NCBI GenBank assembly: GCA_029858605.1
Contig: JAOUET010000001.1
Coordinates: 1-41,864 of the forward strand
DNA from: Coriobacteriia bacterium
GTDB taxonomy: Bacteria > Actinomycetota > Coriobacteriia > Anaerosomatales > JAENZW01
Direction of reading: 5' to 3'
Length of the DNA: 41,864 bases
Part shown: positions 13,317 through 22,042 of the stretch, piece by piece
Numbering within the stretch: the first letter of the stretch is position 1
How the letters are laid out: each line of letters opens with the position of its first letter
Program-made: the position numbers and the translations under genes
Notes under the pieces: generated by a model
Databases searched by the model: none
What the model was told of the DNA's origin: nothing
Seen by the model: the letters and a program-made list of their open reading frames with translations, nothing else

Positions 13317-13979
13317 GTGGCTGCCGACCGACAGCGCAACGCGTTGCAGGTGATCTTCTCGTTCTTTCTGGGCCTGATGGTAACTGCCTTCATCGGGGTT
13401 GGCGTAAACACGTTCTATCAGTCACCAGAAGTGCGCTACCAGGACGAAATCGATGAACTTGTCCGCCAGGAAGAGGACGTCTACATCACCCAGGATGCCG
13501 AGGGTCCGCTGTCTGCGCAGGACGAGGCCACGCTGGAGGAGATCAGGAGAGAGATCCGCGCGCTCGAGGACAAGCGGCAGTCAGAGTGGGAGCCCTACGC
13601 CCGCAACACGAGCATCATACTCATCCTCTTCGCGACACTCGTCATGGGCATTTCGCTGATGCGCTCAGAACAGCTGCGGATCATAAGCAACGGTCTACTG
13701 CTCGGTGGTCTCTTCACGATGCTCTATGGGACCGGGTGGGTGATCGCCAGCGGCAGCTCGCTCGCTCGTTTCGCTGTGATGACATTCGCGCTGGTCGTCA
13801 CGTTCGCTCTGGGATACGCGAGATTCGTCCGTTCGCGCGGGGTCATGCCAGCAGCCGCACGCACGCCATCCGCCGCGGTCGCCTCGGATGCGGAGGTGTC
13901 GTCCCTCGAGGCACGCGTGACCGCGCTCGAGCGGAGAACGGCGAAGGCGGCTTCGGCTCTCACGCACGACGAGGACTGA
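13317..13979 (+). CDS. Membrane protein with central acidic helical domain
   Basis: The 220-residue protein has a first TM helix at about residues 10-30 (VIFSFFLGLMVTAFIGVGV). A charged region predicted helical follows (EIDELVRQEEDV, TLEEIRREIRALEDKR). Three more hydrophobic helices lie at about 97-175 and the C-terminus is a coiled coil (SSLEARVTALERRTAKAA). GTG 13317 has GGAGGGG seven bases upstream. It converges on the HD-GYP gene with a 9-bp gap. I do not recognise the family; the topology suggests two outside-facing helices near the membrane. Confidence 0.75.
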   Translation: MAADRQRNALQVIFSFFLGLMVTAFIGVGVNTFYQSPEVRYQDEIDELVRQEEDVYITQDAEGPLSAQDEATLEEIRREIRALEDKRQSEWEPYARNTSIILILFATLVMGISLMRSEQLRIISNGLLLGGLFTMLYGTGWVIASGSSLARFAVMTFALVVTFALGYARFVRSRGVMPAAARTPSAAVASDAEVSSLEARVTALERRTAKAASALTHDED

Positions 13980-13988
13980 CGAGCGAGT

Positions 13989-15473
13989 CTACAGATACTG
14001 CCAGACGTCGTCGATGCCAGCTTGGGCTGCAGGCACGCACTCTGTGATTCTGCGGACGGACTCGCCTGACTGGGGATCGACGATGCGCAGGTCGGCGACT
14101 TCGGGCTCGTCGAGCCAGCGGCCTGACGGATCGATGAGTACTTTCACGCGTGGATGCAACAGATCGTCGTTGTTGACGCGAAACACAACGGCTGTGGAAC
14201 CGTTGTCCAGCTCTACGACCGCCCCCATCGGGTAGATTCCGAGCATCGCGACGAAGGCTTTGGTGATTGACGGGTCGTAGGCTTTGCCGCGGCCCTGCAT
14301 GAGCACGGCGAGCGCCTTGTCGGGTCGGATCTCGCGACGGAAAGGCCGCCGCGTGGTCATTGCGTCGTAGGCGTCGCAGAGTGCGACGACCTTCGAGAAC
14401 AAGTGCTGTTCCTGCGATGCGGGGACCTCCGGATAGCCCTGCATGTCGTGGCGCATGTGGTGCTCGAACGCAACGACCATGGGCATCTGATCCACGAGCT
14501 GGATTCGCTTGAGCAGATCCGCGCCCTCCTCGGCATGACTCTTCACGATGCCCCACTCGTCACTCGTGAGCGGACCCTGTTTGTTGAGTATGTCTTCCGG
14601 GATGCGAACCTTGCCCAGGTCGTAGAGGAGAGCGGAAAGACCCAGGGAACGCAAGGATTCGGTGTCCAGGCCGAGGGAAGTTCCCAGCGACAGTGCAAGG
14701 ATGCAGACGTTGATGGAGTGATTGAGCGTGTAGGAGTCGTGGCCCTTGATAGCGGTCAGGCCCAGGACTGCAGCCGGGTCGGTGAAGAGGCTGTCGAGAA
14801 GGGAGCTCACGATGCTCTGGAGCGGCTCGACGTCGAAGACCTTTCCCAGCTTGACCTGGGTTTCGAGATCCTTCATTGCGGACATGCCGTTGTCGTACGT
14901 CTCGCGAGCGCGCGCTTTGTTCTCGCGGCCGCGAGCTTCCTTGTCCGTGTCTTCGAGGGTTGTGGTCTCGGCGAGAGAAATCGATGTGGCACCCTTCTGT
15001 TCGAGGAATATCTGAGCCGCCTCGATGTCGTGTATCTTCTCTTCTGCCATGAGATCCACGAGAGCCGCGCCGTCTTCGGCGGCGAAGCCTGCAAGGAACG
15101 CCATTGCCGAGACACCCATCGCAAGCAGGGCCTCGACGAGCCTGCGATACGTCACGCTTTCTTCGGGGAAGACCTGGTTCTCGACGAACAGGGTGCCTTT
15201 GTAGACGTTCAGCGTGACCGATTCGAAGCCGAGGTCGAAAATGGCGTCGACCGCCGCGGCCAGCTCGTCGATGGACTGGGCCACGAGCGGGTGTGTGACG
15301 GGGTACAGACCCGCGTTGGTGTGGGCCACCGCGGTGGTCCGGAGAAGCTCCTTGGCCTTCGCGAGCTTGCTGGCCGTCGAGAAAGGAACTCTCGCAGAAC
15401 CAGCAGTCTGAGCGGCGATTTCCTCGGGGGTCTCGAGTTCGCCTTGATCTTCTGGGCGCGTATCGTCAGTCAC
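13989..15473 (-). CDS. HD-GYP domain protein with degenerate HD motif
   Basis: This is a 494-residue protein of the cyclic-di-GMP phosphodiesterase family. Residues 40-170 form an alpha/beta domain of unknown kind (AHTNAGLYPVTHPLV start). The HD-GYP domain follows, with NHSINVCILA (His252), ALLYDLGKVRIP, HAEEG, HHMRHDMQGYP (GYP at 346-348) and LCDAYDAMTT. The metal-binding HD pair reads Tyr284-Asp285 where active members have His-Asp. Activity may therefore be lost or altered, and the protein may act as a c-di-GMP sensor or scaffold. It starts with GTG overlapping the stop of the upstream HEAT gene (GTGA), so the two are translationally coupled. Confidence 0.88.
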   Translation of the reverse strand: MTDDTRPEDQGELETPEEIAAQTAGSARVPFSTASKLAKAKELLRTTAVAHTNAGLYPVTHPLVAQSIDELAAAVDAIFDLGFESVTLNVYKGTLFVENQVFPEESVTYRRLVEALLAMGVSAMAFLAGFAAEDGAALVDLMAEEKIHDIEAAQIFLEQKGATSISLAETTTLEDTDKEARGRENKARARETYDNGMSAMKDLETQVKLGKVFDVEPLQSIVSSLLDSLFTDPAAVLGLTAIKGHDSYTLNHSINVCILALSLGTSLGLDTESLRSLGLSALLYDLGKVRIPEDILNKQGPLTSDEWGIVKSHAEEGADLLKRIQLVDQMPMVVAFEHHMRHDMQGYPEVPASQEQHLFSKVVALCDAYDAMTTRRPFRREIRPDKALAVLMQGRGKAYDPSITKAFVAMLGIYPMGAVVELDNGSTAVVFRVNNDDLLHPRVKVLIDPSGRWLDEPEVADLRIVDPQSGESVRRITECVPAAQAGIDDVWQYL

Positions 15474-17380
15474 TGCGCATCGACTCCTTGTGGCGTCTCG
15501 GCAACGGTCCGGGACAGTTGATCAGCAGCACGTTGGGCTAGGAATCTCAGCTCCTTGTTCTTGCGGCCGAAAACGAAACGACGGTTCGCCACGCGGCGCA
15601 ATACCGGAAGCGCGTCGGGCGAACCGAGCGATTCGAGGCTCTTGATGACTTCTTTCTTCAGTTCGTGATTCCTCTCGAAGACGTTGATATCCCCCAGGAT
15701 TCGTGTAAGCGGCGGGATAGCTTCGGTCGCGCCTGCACGCCCGATCTCGGCGATGACGTGTCGTTTCGTTTCAGGATCCCAGTGGCCGAGCGCCTTCGTC
15801 AGCGCAGCACGGGAATCTGGGCCAGGCGTCTCGGCGAGCGCGGTGACCGCCTCACGGCGGACCTGCACGTCGAGGTGTTCGAGTGCCTGCTGAAGCACGG
15901 GCACGACTCGCCGGTCGCCAAGGAGTGGCAGCACGCGGACGACAGCGACCGCCGCAGCAGTGTCGCCGCTGCGCAGACGACGGCTGGAAACGGCGAGCAG
16001 CGGCTCTCCGAAGCCCCGCAGCACCGGTCGGAGTAGCGATCGCCCCGCTTCGTTCGCGTGGATGTAGTAGTCGAGCAGCGCCTCCGCGCCGGAGGTTCCC
16101 GCCGCCGAGAGGATCTCCCCCGCGATCGCGGCATCCGCGTCGGTCAGCGGTGCTCGGCAGACGTCCGCAAGTATCTCCGGGTCCTGGAGCGAGTTCCTAG
16201 CCTGCTCGATCTCGAGGGCAAGTGACGCATCCGCGCCCATCTCGTCCAACCGTCGAAGCGCTCCGCGTACGGCCGAAAACGCTCCGTCACGCGCCGCTAT
16301 CGGCAGTGCCTGCCCGATCGCGCGCACGGCTTCCACATCAGCTTTTGAGCGAGACACGGCCACGGTCGTAGTGAGAGCGCGACCCGATGCGAGGGAGGGC
16401 GACGACAACGCGATCTGGCGGTCGAGCTCGGCGCCATCCGCGTCCTCGAAGACGTCGTCGACGATGCGCTCCACGTCTGGCTCGGCGGGCACGCCACAGT
16501 CGGCTTCGCTGCGTGGCGAGGGCGCAAGTAGCATGGCCACCTCGCGCGCCAGCTCGGGCGGCAGCTCCAAGGCCCCCGCGAGCCGATTCTCGTCCGCACC
16601 GGCTTGTTGGGCGACGATGCGGAGGAGGCGCGCAAGAGACGCTGGGTTCATGTGCGTCAGCACGTCCAGGCCACCGGTCATTCGCGAGCCGGTTGTGTCC
16701 GAGCGCAGTCCGTAGGCGAGCAGACGCATTCGGCTCTCTTCATCCAGGTGGAGGAGTGCTTCCGCAATGCGCTCGGTCGCGATGTCTCGAGTGGCGTCTT
16801 CGAGACGATCGATGGCCGCGCGTACGTCATCGACCCCCTGCCCTGCCTGGGCGGTCTGCGACCATTTCTCTGTGGCTGCGAGAACCTCTCGGCCAAGTTC
16901 GTCCAGCGGTGCTGCAGTCAGATCCAAGCCGAGGATACCCTCCTCTGAGGAGGCACGCAGCGTAACCTCGATGACCGCGATGCGACTCACGCCTGCCTGT
17001 GCCAACGCCTCACGAACGCCCTGCTGTCGCACTTGGGTCGGATCCGTGTTCGCAACACCTATGAAGGCATGCGCGTCCGTCTCGGTGAGGTCGGGAGCGA
17101 TGACGAGCTGACCGACCTGCATGGCGTGAAGGGCCTCGGCGAACGCGACGACCTGACTCTGACCAGCCACGATTTCCTGATCACCGACGCGGAATCCGTG
17201 CGGGTCGAGAATGTAGCGCAAGGGACCGATCGAGTTGGTGACCTCGTTCGAACGAGCTATGAAGCGCTGCAGCGCTTCCACCGGGAGGGGGCTCGACGGC
17301 GGATAGAGCCGCGCAGCGTTCGCTGCCGTCGCGAGCAGTCGCACCACTTCTTCGGCCAGAGGATGACCCTCGATTTCCAC
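15470..17380 (-). CDS. HEAT-repeat protein with N-terminal domain shared with its HD-GYP partner
   Basis: The protein has 636 residues. The N-terminal 150 residues (LLATAANAARLYPPSSPLPV start) follow the same pattern as the N-terminus of the HD-GYP protein encoded next. The C-terminal 200 residues hold HEAT/PBS-lyase-type helical repeats, for example VVPVLQQALEHLDVQVRREA and AIPPLTRILGD. The middle has a variable, acidic stretch. HEAT repeats are usually protein-binding surfaces, so a scaffold that pairs with the HD-GYP protein is a reasonable inference. The GTG start has GGGAG five bases upstream. Confidence 0.8.
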   Translation of the reverse strand: MEIEGHPLAEEVVRLLATAANAARLYPPSSPLPVEALQRFIARSNEVTNSIGPLRYILDPHGFRVGDQEIVAGQSQVVAFAEALHAMQVGQLVIAPDLTETDAHAFIGVANTDPTQVRQQGVREALAQAGVSRIAVIEVTLRASSEEGILGLDLTAAPLDELGREVLAATEKWSQTAQAGQGVDDVRAAIDRLEDATRDIATERIAEALLHLDEESRMRLLAYGLRSDTTGSRMTGGLDVLTHMNPASLARLLRIVAQQAGADENRLAGALELPPELAREVAMLLAPSPRSEADCGVPAEPDVERIVDDVFEDADGAELDRQIALSSPSLASGRALTTTVAVSRSKADVEAVRAIGQALPIAARDGAFSAVRGALRRLDEMGADASLALEIEQARNSLQDPEILADVCRAPLTDADAAIAGEILSAAGTSGAEALLDYYIHANEAGRSLLRPVLRGFGEPLLAVSSRRLRSGDTAAAVAVVRVLPLLGDRRVVPVLQQALEHLDVQVRREAVTALAETPGPDSRAALTKALGHWDPETKRHVIAEIGRAGATEAIPPLTRILGDINVFERNHELKKEVIKSLESLGSPDALPVLRRVANRRFVFGRKNKELRFLAQRAADQLSRTVAETPQGVDAQ

Positions 17381-17451
17381 GCCGCTCCCTTGCGCCCGTG
17401 TATCGCTACACTGATGCTACATCGAAATCATGGTATCGGCTGAGCACTATG

Positions 17452-17486
17452 CCTCCACCGTGCCGATAATCACGGTACAGTGGAGG
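17452..17486. promoter_or_regulatory. Nested inverted repeat between divergent HEAT and ImmA-like genes
   Basis: Outer arms CCTCCAC/GTGGAGG and inner arms CCGTG/CACGG pair around CCGATAAT. A second inverted repeat, CTGTC/GACAG, follows at 17542-17558. Both lie in the 226-bp divergent intergenic region, so a regulator site or a leader hairpin is plausible. The sequence does not tell which. Confidence 0.4.
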
Positions 17487-17606
17487 AGTGTGACAGGCGG
17501 CGACGCTCGTTCGTCGGAATCGCCGTCAGATGGCAGGGGAACTGTCCGATAAAGACAGATAGGCGACCGCATGGGGCGGACAGCCTGACCTCGGAGCCGA
17601 CATGCT

Positions 17607-18101
17607 GTGAGTCTCAAGACTGATGCGCACTACAGAGCTGTCGCAAGCGATGCGCTGAAGAAGGCGGGCATCGCCGAGCCTCCTATACCCGTCGAACAGC
17701 TCGCCCAGGGCTACGGTATCCCCATGCGCCAGGTCTCATTCCCGTCTTTCTTCTCAGGCGCGATCGTCTACGAGGACGGACTGCCCGTCATCATGATCAA
17801 CGGGGCAAAGGACGAGGCCGTGCGAAGGAAGACGCTTGCGCACCTCCTCGGCCATGTCTTGATTCTGATCGACGATCCCAGCTCGGGATTCCCGCGGAAT
17901 TCGAACCCGGATCATCGTGAAGCCGAGATCGTCGCCCAGGAGCTCTTGACGCCAGAGTTCATGATTCGGGACGAGGCGGCGAGGTGGTTCAACGACTACC
18001 GGTACCTAGCACGTCTCTTCGGCGTTCCCGAGGCTGAGATGATGCGAAGGATGCTCGACATGGGCATCATCAAACAACGGGGCGTCCTCTGGGACTATTG
18101 A
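17607..18101 (+). CDS. ImmA/IrrE-like protein with altered HExxH motif
   Basis: The 164-residue protein has the fold pattern of the ImmA/IrrE metallopeptidase family: an N-terminal helix with PIPVEQLAQGYGIP, the strand VIMINGAKDEAVRRKTLAH, then REAEIVAQELLTPEFM and LARLFGVPEAEMMRRML. In active members the zinc motif reads HExxH. Here it is HLLGH (79-83), so the catalytic Glu is missing and proteolysis is doubtful. The GTG start is 10 bases after GGAG, which is weak. It could still bind metal or a partner repressor. No XRE or phage gene sits next to it. Confidence 0.72.
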   Translation: MSLKTDAHYRAVASDALKKAGIAEPPIPVEQLAQGYGIPMRQVSFPSFFSGAIVYEDGLPVIMINGAKDEAVRRKTLAHLLGHVLILIDDPSSGFPRNSNPDHREAEIVAQELLTPEFMIRDEAARWFNDYRYLARLFGVPEAEMMRRMLDMGIIKQRGVLWDY

Positions 18102-18204
18102 TATCATCGGGGCGGTCATCGAGTGTCTGTCGACACAGGGGCGGCAAACCGGGGGCGCGTCGGCTGCATGCCGACGAGCCCAACACGCAGAGAGGGGTCC
18201 ATCT

Positions 18205-19179
18205 ATGCGCACGTCTTACGCGGTCGGTGTCGATGTTGGCGGCACACGAATCGCCGTAGGTCTGGTAGAGCGCAAGGGACGGATCGTCAAAGACATCAAG
18301 ATTCTCACGCCGTCGGCCGGGCCTTTCGCCATCGTTGACGAAGTAATCGACCTCGTACAGGAGGTCTCTGCCGGCGTGCAAGACTCGGAGATAGCCGGCA
18401 TAGGAGTAGGCTTACCGGCGCAGATCGACTTCCTTCGGCAGTCAATCGAGTTCTGCACGAACCTTCCGCTTGCGGGCATAGACGTGCGAGCGCTCGTCAT
18501 GTCGCGCATCAGACACCAGGTGACCCTGGACAACGACGGGAACCTTGCCGCATTCGGCGAGTCCAGGTACGGAGCCGGCAAGGGCGCCCGAGACTTCTTG
18601 ATGCTCACACTGGGGACAGGAGTGGGTGGCGGTCTGTTCGTGAACGGAGAGCCCTATCGGGGATCCCGTGGGCTCGGTGGCGAGATCGGCCACATGGTGG
18701 TGCAGATGGACGGTCCGCCCTGCCCGTGCGGAGGGACGGGGCACATCGAGAGCTACCTTGGCCGGGCAGCCCTGGGCGCCAAAGGCAAGGAGGTTGCCGC
18801 GAGCTATCGCGGCCGCGCCATTCTCGACGAAGCTGGCGGGGACCCAGAGGAGATCACCGCTGAACATGTCGTAGGAGCAGCGCTCAAGGGCGATGAGGCC
18901 GCGGCACAGATCCTCATGGAGGCGGGAGTCATACTCGGAAGGGCTCTCGTCGGGATAGTGAATCTTCTGAATCCGAAGCTGATCGTGATCGGCGGCGGGA
19001 TCGGTGAAGCGTGCCCGTTCATGGTCGAACGGGCGGCCGAAGTGATTGGCGAGGAAGCACTCGCCGGCCGACGCGACGTTCATGTGGTACCTGCCGAACT
19101 CGGCAACGATGCCGGCGTGCTCGGCGCCGCCGCTCTCGCCTTCGACGAATACGACTCGCGCGAGGGGCTTCACCGCTAG
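18205..19179 (+). CDS. glk: ROK-family glucokinase
   Basis: This sugar kinase phosphorylates glucose with ATP. The 324 residues show phosphate-binding DVGGTRIAVG, adenosine-pocket LTLGTGVGGGLF, catalytic DNDGN and the ROK signature GLGGEIGHM. The zinc motif reads CPCGGTGHIE, so the third cysteine of the usual CxCGxxGCxE is a histidine; zinc may be held by Cys2-His2. GGGG ATP motif IGGGIG and the C-terminal LGAAALAFDEY end complete the fold. Glucokinase is the best substrate call, but other ROK sugar kinases cannot be excluded. The next gene starts 26 bp downstream. Confidence 0.85.
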   Translation: MRTSYAVGVDVGGTRIAVGLVERKGRIVKDIKILTPSAGPFAIVDEVIDLVQEVSAGVQDSEIAGIGVGLPAQIDFLRQSIEFCTNLPLAGIDVRALVMSRIRHQVTLDNDGNLAAFGESRYGAGKGARDFLMLTLGTGVGGGLFVNGEPYRGSRGLGGEIGHMVVQMDGPPCPCGGTGHIESYLGRAALGAKGKEVAASYRGRAILDEAGGDPEEITAEHVVGAALKGDEAAAQILMEAGVILGRALVGIVNLLNPKLIVIGGGIGEACPFMVERAAEVIGEEALAGRRDVHVVPAELGNDAGVLGAAALAFDEYDSREGLHR

Positions 19180-19205
19180 TATCGTCGAAGACGAGGGGAG
19201 GCCGT

Positions 19206-20780
19206 GTGGCCGACGATCGCATCACCAGTATCGAGGAACGCGTCGGGATACTTCGCGTGAAGGCTGAGCGCGAGAAGATGGACGTTCCGACCGACGTACT
19301 GGAGTACATCGCTTCGAAGCACACCCTCGCTCACTCTCTCAAAGGCGCTCTGGTGCAAGTCATGGGGTTCGCTGCAGTGAAGCGCACTCCGATCGACATT
19401 GCGCTTGCGCGCAGGGCGCTCGGCGACACCGTCCCGGTCGACAGCGAGGAGACGGCTGCGAGCGAGGAGAGGGCCGATGGAGAGGCTGTGGTCGCGAGTC
19501 GGCAGGTGGCTGTGGGCGTCCCGGACGCCGACGTCGTCGACGAACCCGAAACGCTTGTGCCGGAGACTGTCGCATCGCACGCACCGGACAGGTCGGCCGA
19601 TCTCTCGTCGCCGACACAGCCATCGCTGGATCTGTCCGCCGGCTTTGCGATATCCGAGCCGATGCCGAGACGGCGTGTCTCGCGCGTCTTCTTCACCCCG
19701 ATGCGCACTGAGGGTAAGAAGAGTCTCGTCACCCGTGCAGGTCGACTGCTGGAGCGCGCGGGCCTCGCTGACGCCATCGAGGACGACGACCTCGTGGCGA
19801 TCAAGCTGCACTTCGGCGAGCAAGGAAACACCGGCTTCGTGAATCCGGTGTTCCTGCGTGAGGTCGTGGCGAAGGTTCGCGACGCTGGTGGCAAGCCGTT
19901 CCTTACGGACTCCAACACTCTCTACCGCGGCCAGCGCTTCAATGCTGTGGACCACGTCGCGTGTGCGGTGCACAACGGGTTCTCCTACGCGACAGTAGAT
20001 GCACCCGTCATTATCGCGGACGGTCTCGACGGCCGAGAGGCAGTCGACGTCCCGGTTTCCGGCAAGCACTTCGACACGGTGCGACTAGGCGCGGCCGGCG
20101 TTCACGCCGATGCGATGGTGGTCGTCACTCATGTGAAGGGTCACGAGGCAACCGGTTTCGGTGGTGCGCTGAAGAATGTCGGCATGGGGCTCGGTTGCCG
20201 CAGCGCAAAGCAGAGGATGCATTCGGACTTCATGCCGCAGCCGAATGCCGAGAAGTGCACGGGATGCGACCGATGCGTGAAGTGGTGTCCCGTGTATGCG
20301 ATAGCCGTGGGCCCCGATCGAGTCGCGCGCGTCGATTACGATCTGTGCTACGGGTGTGGCGAGTGCGTAGCAGCCTGCCCACACGGCGCAATCGCCATCC
20401 AGTGGAAGACTTCACCCCACGCCATTCAGGAGAAGATCGTCGAGCATGTGGCTGGTGCCCTCTCGGACAAGGCCGGCAAGGTCCTGTTTCTCTCCTTCGT
20501 GACCAACGTCTCGCCGGACTGTGACTGCTGGCACTTCTCGGACGCGAGCATCGTTCCCGATGTGGGCGTGCTTGCCTCGGCGGACATAGTCGCGATCGAT
20601 CAGGCCGCCTACGATCTCGTTGCGAAGGCACCGGGATTGGCCGGCACGCGCGGGGAGGGCCTGTCTGCGGGAACCGACAAGTTCGCCGAGGTTACCGGCA
20701 TCGACGGAACGATCGCGATGAAGTATGCGGAGGAGATGGGACTCGGTACTCGCGAGTACGAACTCGAGACGGTTGAGTGA
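19206..20780 (+). CDS. DnaA-lid / DUF362 / two-[4Fe-4S] ferredoxin fusion protein
   Basis: The protein has 524 residues. Residues 5-75 resemble the lid (C-terminal end of domain III) of DnaA: EERVGILRVKAEREKMDVP, VLEYIASKHT, SLKGALVQVMGFAAV and TPIDIALARRAL. The sensor-II Arg of DnaA is replaced (AHSLKGAL), and there is no ATPase core. An acidic Ala/Val/Pro linker runs to about 155. A DUF362 domain follows (FTPMRTEGKKSLVTRAG, KLHFGEQGNTGFV, HVKGHEATGFGGALKN). Two ferredoxin clusters are present, with cysteines 351/354/357/361 and 381/384/387/391. The GTG start has GGGGAGG four bases upstream. DUF362 proteins are thought to be redox proteins of unknown substrate. Confidence 0.85.
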   Translation: MADDRITSIEERVGILRVKAEREKMDVPTDVLEYIASKHTLAHSLKGALVQVMGFAAVKRTPIDIALARRALGDTVPVDSEETAASEERADGEAVVASRQVAVGVPDADVVDEPETLVPETVASHAPDRSADLSSPTQPSLDLSAGFAISEPMPRRRVSRVFFTPMRTEGKKSLVTRAGRLLERAGLADAIEDDDLVAIKLHFGEQGNTGFVNPVFLREVVAKVRDAGGKPFLTDSNTLYRGQRFNAVDHVACAVHNGFSYATVDAPVIIADGLDGREAVDVPVSGKHFDTVRLGAAGVHADAMVVVTHVKGHEATGFGGALKNVGMGLGCRSAKQRMHSDFMPQPNAEKCTGCDRCVKWCPVYAIAVGPDRVARVDYDLCYGCGECVAACPHGAIAIQWKTSPHAIQEKIVEHVAGALSDKAGKVLFLSFVTNVSPDCDCWHFSDASIVPDVGVLASADIVAIDQAAYDLVAKAPGLAGTRGEGLSAGTDKFAEVTGIDGTIAMKYAEEMGLGTREYELETVE

Positions 20781-20812
20781 TGTACGGGTGTTCCGGGTGA
20801 CGGGAGAGAAGT

Positions 20813-21994
20813 ATGGACTACGGGCGCGCCATCGGTGATGCGTTCCGCATGACGTTCACGTCCCGGGCCCAGTGGATCTGGGCGTTGATCTGGATGGCGA
20901 TCAACATCGCGGTCGTTGTGGTGTTCTACGCGATTCTCTTCGTTGTGGTCTTCGGCATCGTTGGCCTCTCGGCGGGTGCGGCATTCGATCCTGCCGCCGC
21001 TTCTAGCGACTCGGCCGCGTTCGAGAACGTCGGTGCGGGTATATGCGGGGCTTTCTTGATCGGTGCCTTGTTGGTGATGGCTTTGATCGTCGCGAGCACG
21101 TACGTCAGCGCGTGGTTGAGCGCGGGACTTGTGAGCATCGCCGCGCGGACCGCAGGGGGGCACCCGCCTCGGCTATCGGAGAGCTGGAGTATGGCAAGAG
21201 CCGATGCCAAGCGGGTTTGGGGTATCCAGTGGCTGTCCCTCTACCTGCCCGGATTCGTGATCGGCGTCGTGCTCTACATAGTCTTCGGCGTGGTCATGGT
21301 CGCCGCCGGCTTCGCGGCAGCCCCTTCGGGCGAGCTGACGCCCGATGCGCTGGGGCGCATGTTCCTGGGATTCGGCGTCTTCGGCCTGATACTCATGGTG
21401 GTCTACGGACTGCTGTACGCATGGTCGGAACTGTCGGTGCGCCATGCCGTTCTGGGCCGAATGCGTGCAACTCAGAGTCTAGGCGCGGGGATGCGGTCGT
21501 TCACTTCCCGGTTCGGCGGTACCATTCTCATTCTTCTCGTGATTGGCGCCGTCATGGTGGCGTGGTACGCGATCAGCTTCGGCGTTGGTTTCGTGCAGGC
21601 TCAGATTCCAGACATGCGAGTCTACTGGGTCGCGTACCTCTCCTGGCTTGTCATCACGCTTGTCGCGAGCATGTTGCTGGGGATTCTCTTCTCGAATCTG
21701 TGGACGATGTTCGGGTTCCAGGTGATCGCCGCATCGCCGCCTCCGGTGGCCCGGGCGGGCTACGCGCCTGCCGCCGCGTCGCCACCGCCACCTGCGCCGG
21801 GCGTTGTCGGCACCGGGGGCGTGCCGCAACCGCCGCATCCGCCGCAGCCACCGGAGCCGCCGCAGTACGCGCAGGGGCTGCCGCTGGCGCAGCCACAACC
21901 CGAGTCGTCTGACGTGGCGCGGCAGGAAGACCAGCCCGCAACCGTTGCCGACACCGAATCCGAGGAGGCGTCCGGCGAGTTCTTCGACGCCTAG
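20813..21994 (+). CDS. Polytopic membrane protein with Pro-rich tail
   Basis: The 393-residue protein has about six transmembrane helices between residues 20 and 305 and a cytoplasmic Pro/Ala-rich tail (SPPPVARAGYAPAAASPPPP, PQPPHPPQPPEPPQ), then an acidic end. The pattern of hydrophobic helices with the segment ESWSMARADAKRVWGI resembles membrane domains of the DUF7847/glycerophosphodiester-phosphodiesterase-associated kind, but the match is weak. It starts 32 bp after the DUF362 gene on the same strand, so it may be co-transcribed. No function is assigned. Confidence 0.75.
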   Translation: MDYGRAIGDAFRMTFTSRAQWIWALIWMAINIAVVVVFYAILFVVVFGIVGLSAGAAFDPAAASSDSAAFENVGAGICGAFLIGALLVMALIVASTYVSAWLSAGLVSIAARTAGGHPPRLSESWSMARADAKRVWGIQWLSLYLPGFVIGVVLYIVFGVVMVAAGFAAAPSGELTPDALGRMFLGFGVFGLILMVVYGLLYAWSELSVRHAVLGRMRATQSLGAGMRSFTSRFGGTILILLVIGAVMVAWYAISFGVGFVQAQIPDMRVYWVAYLSWLVITLVASMLLGILFSNLWTMFGFQVIAASPPPVARAGYAPAAASPPPPAPGVVGTGGVPQPPHPPQPPEPPQYAQGLPLAQPQPESSDVARQEDQPATVADTESEEASGEFFDA

Positions 21995-22042
21995 GTGTGG
22001 GACCGTGCAAGGCGCATCGTGCCTTCGGCAAGGAACGGAGAG

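Noticed and set aside
14403..15521. Plus-strand frame opposite the HD-GYP gene
   Set aside because: The minus-strand protein has clear motifs, while this frame has none.
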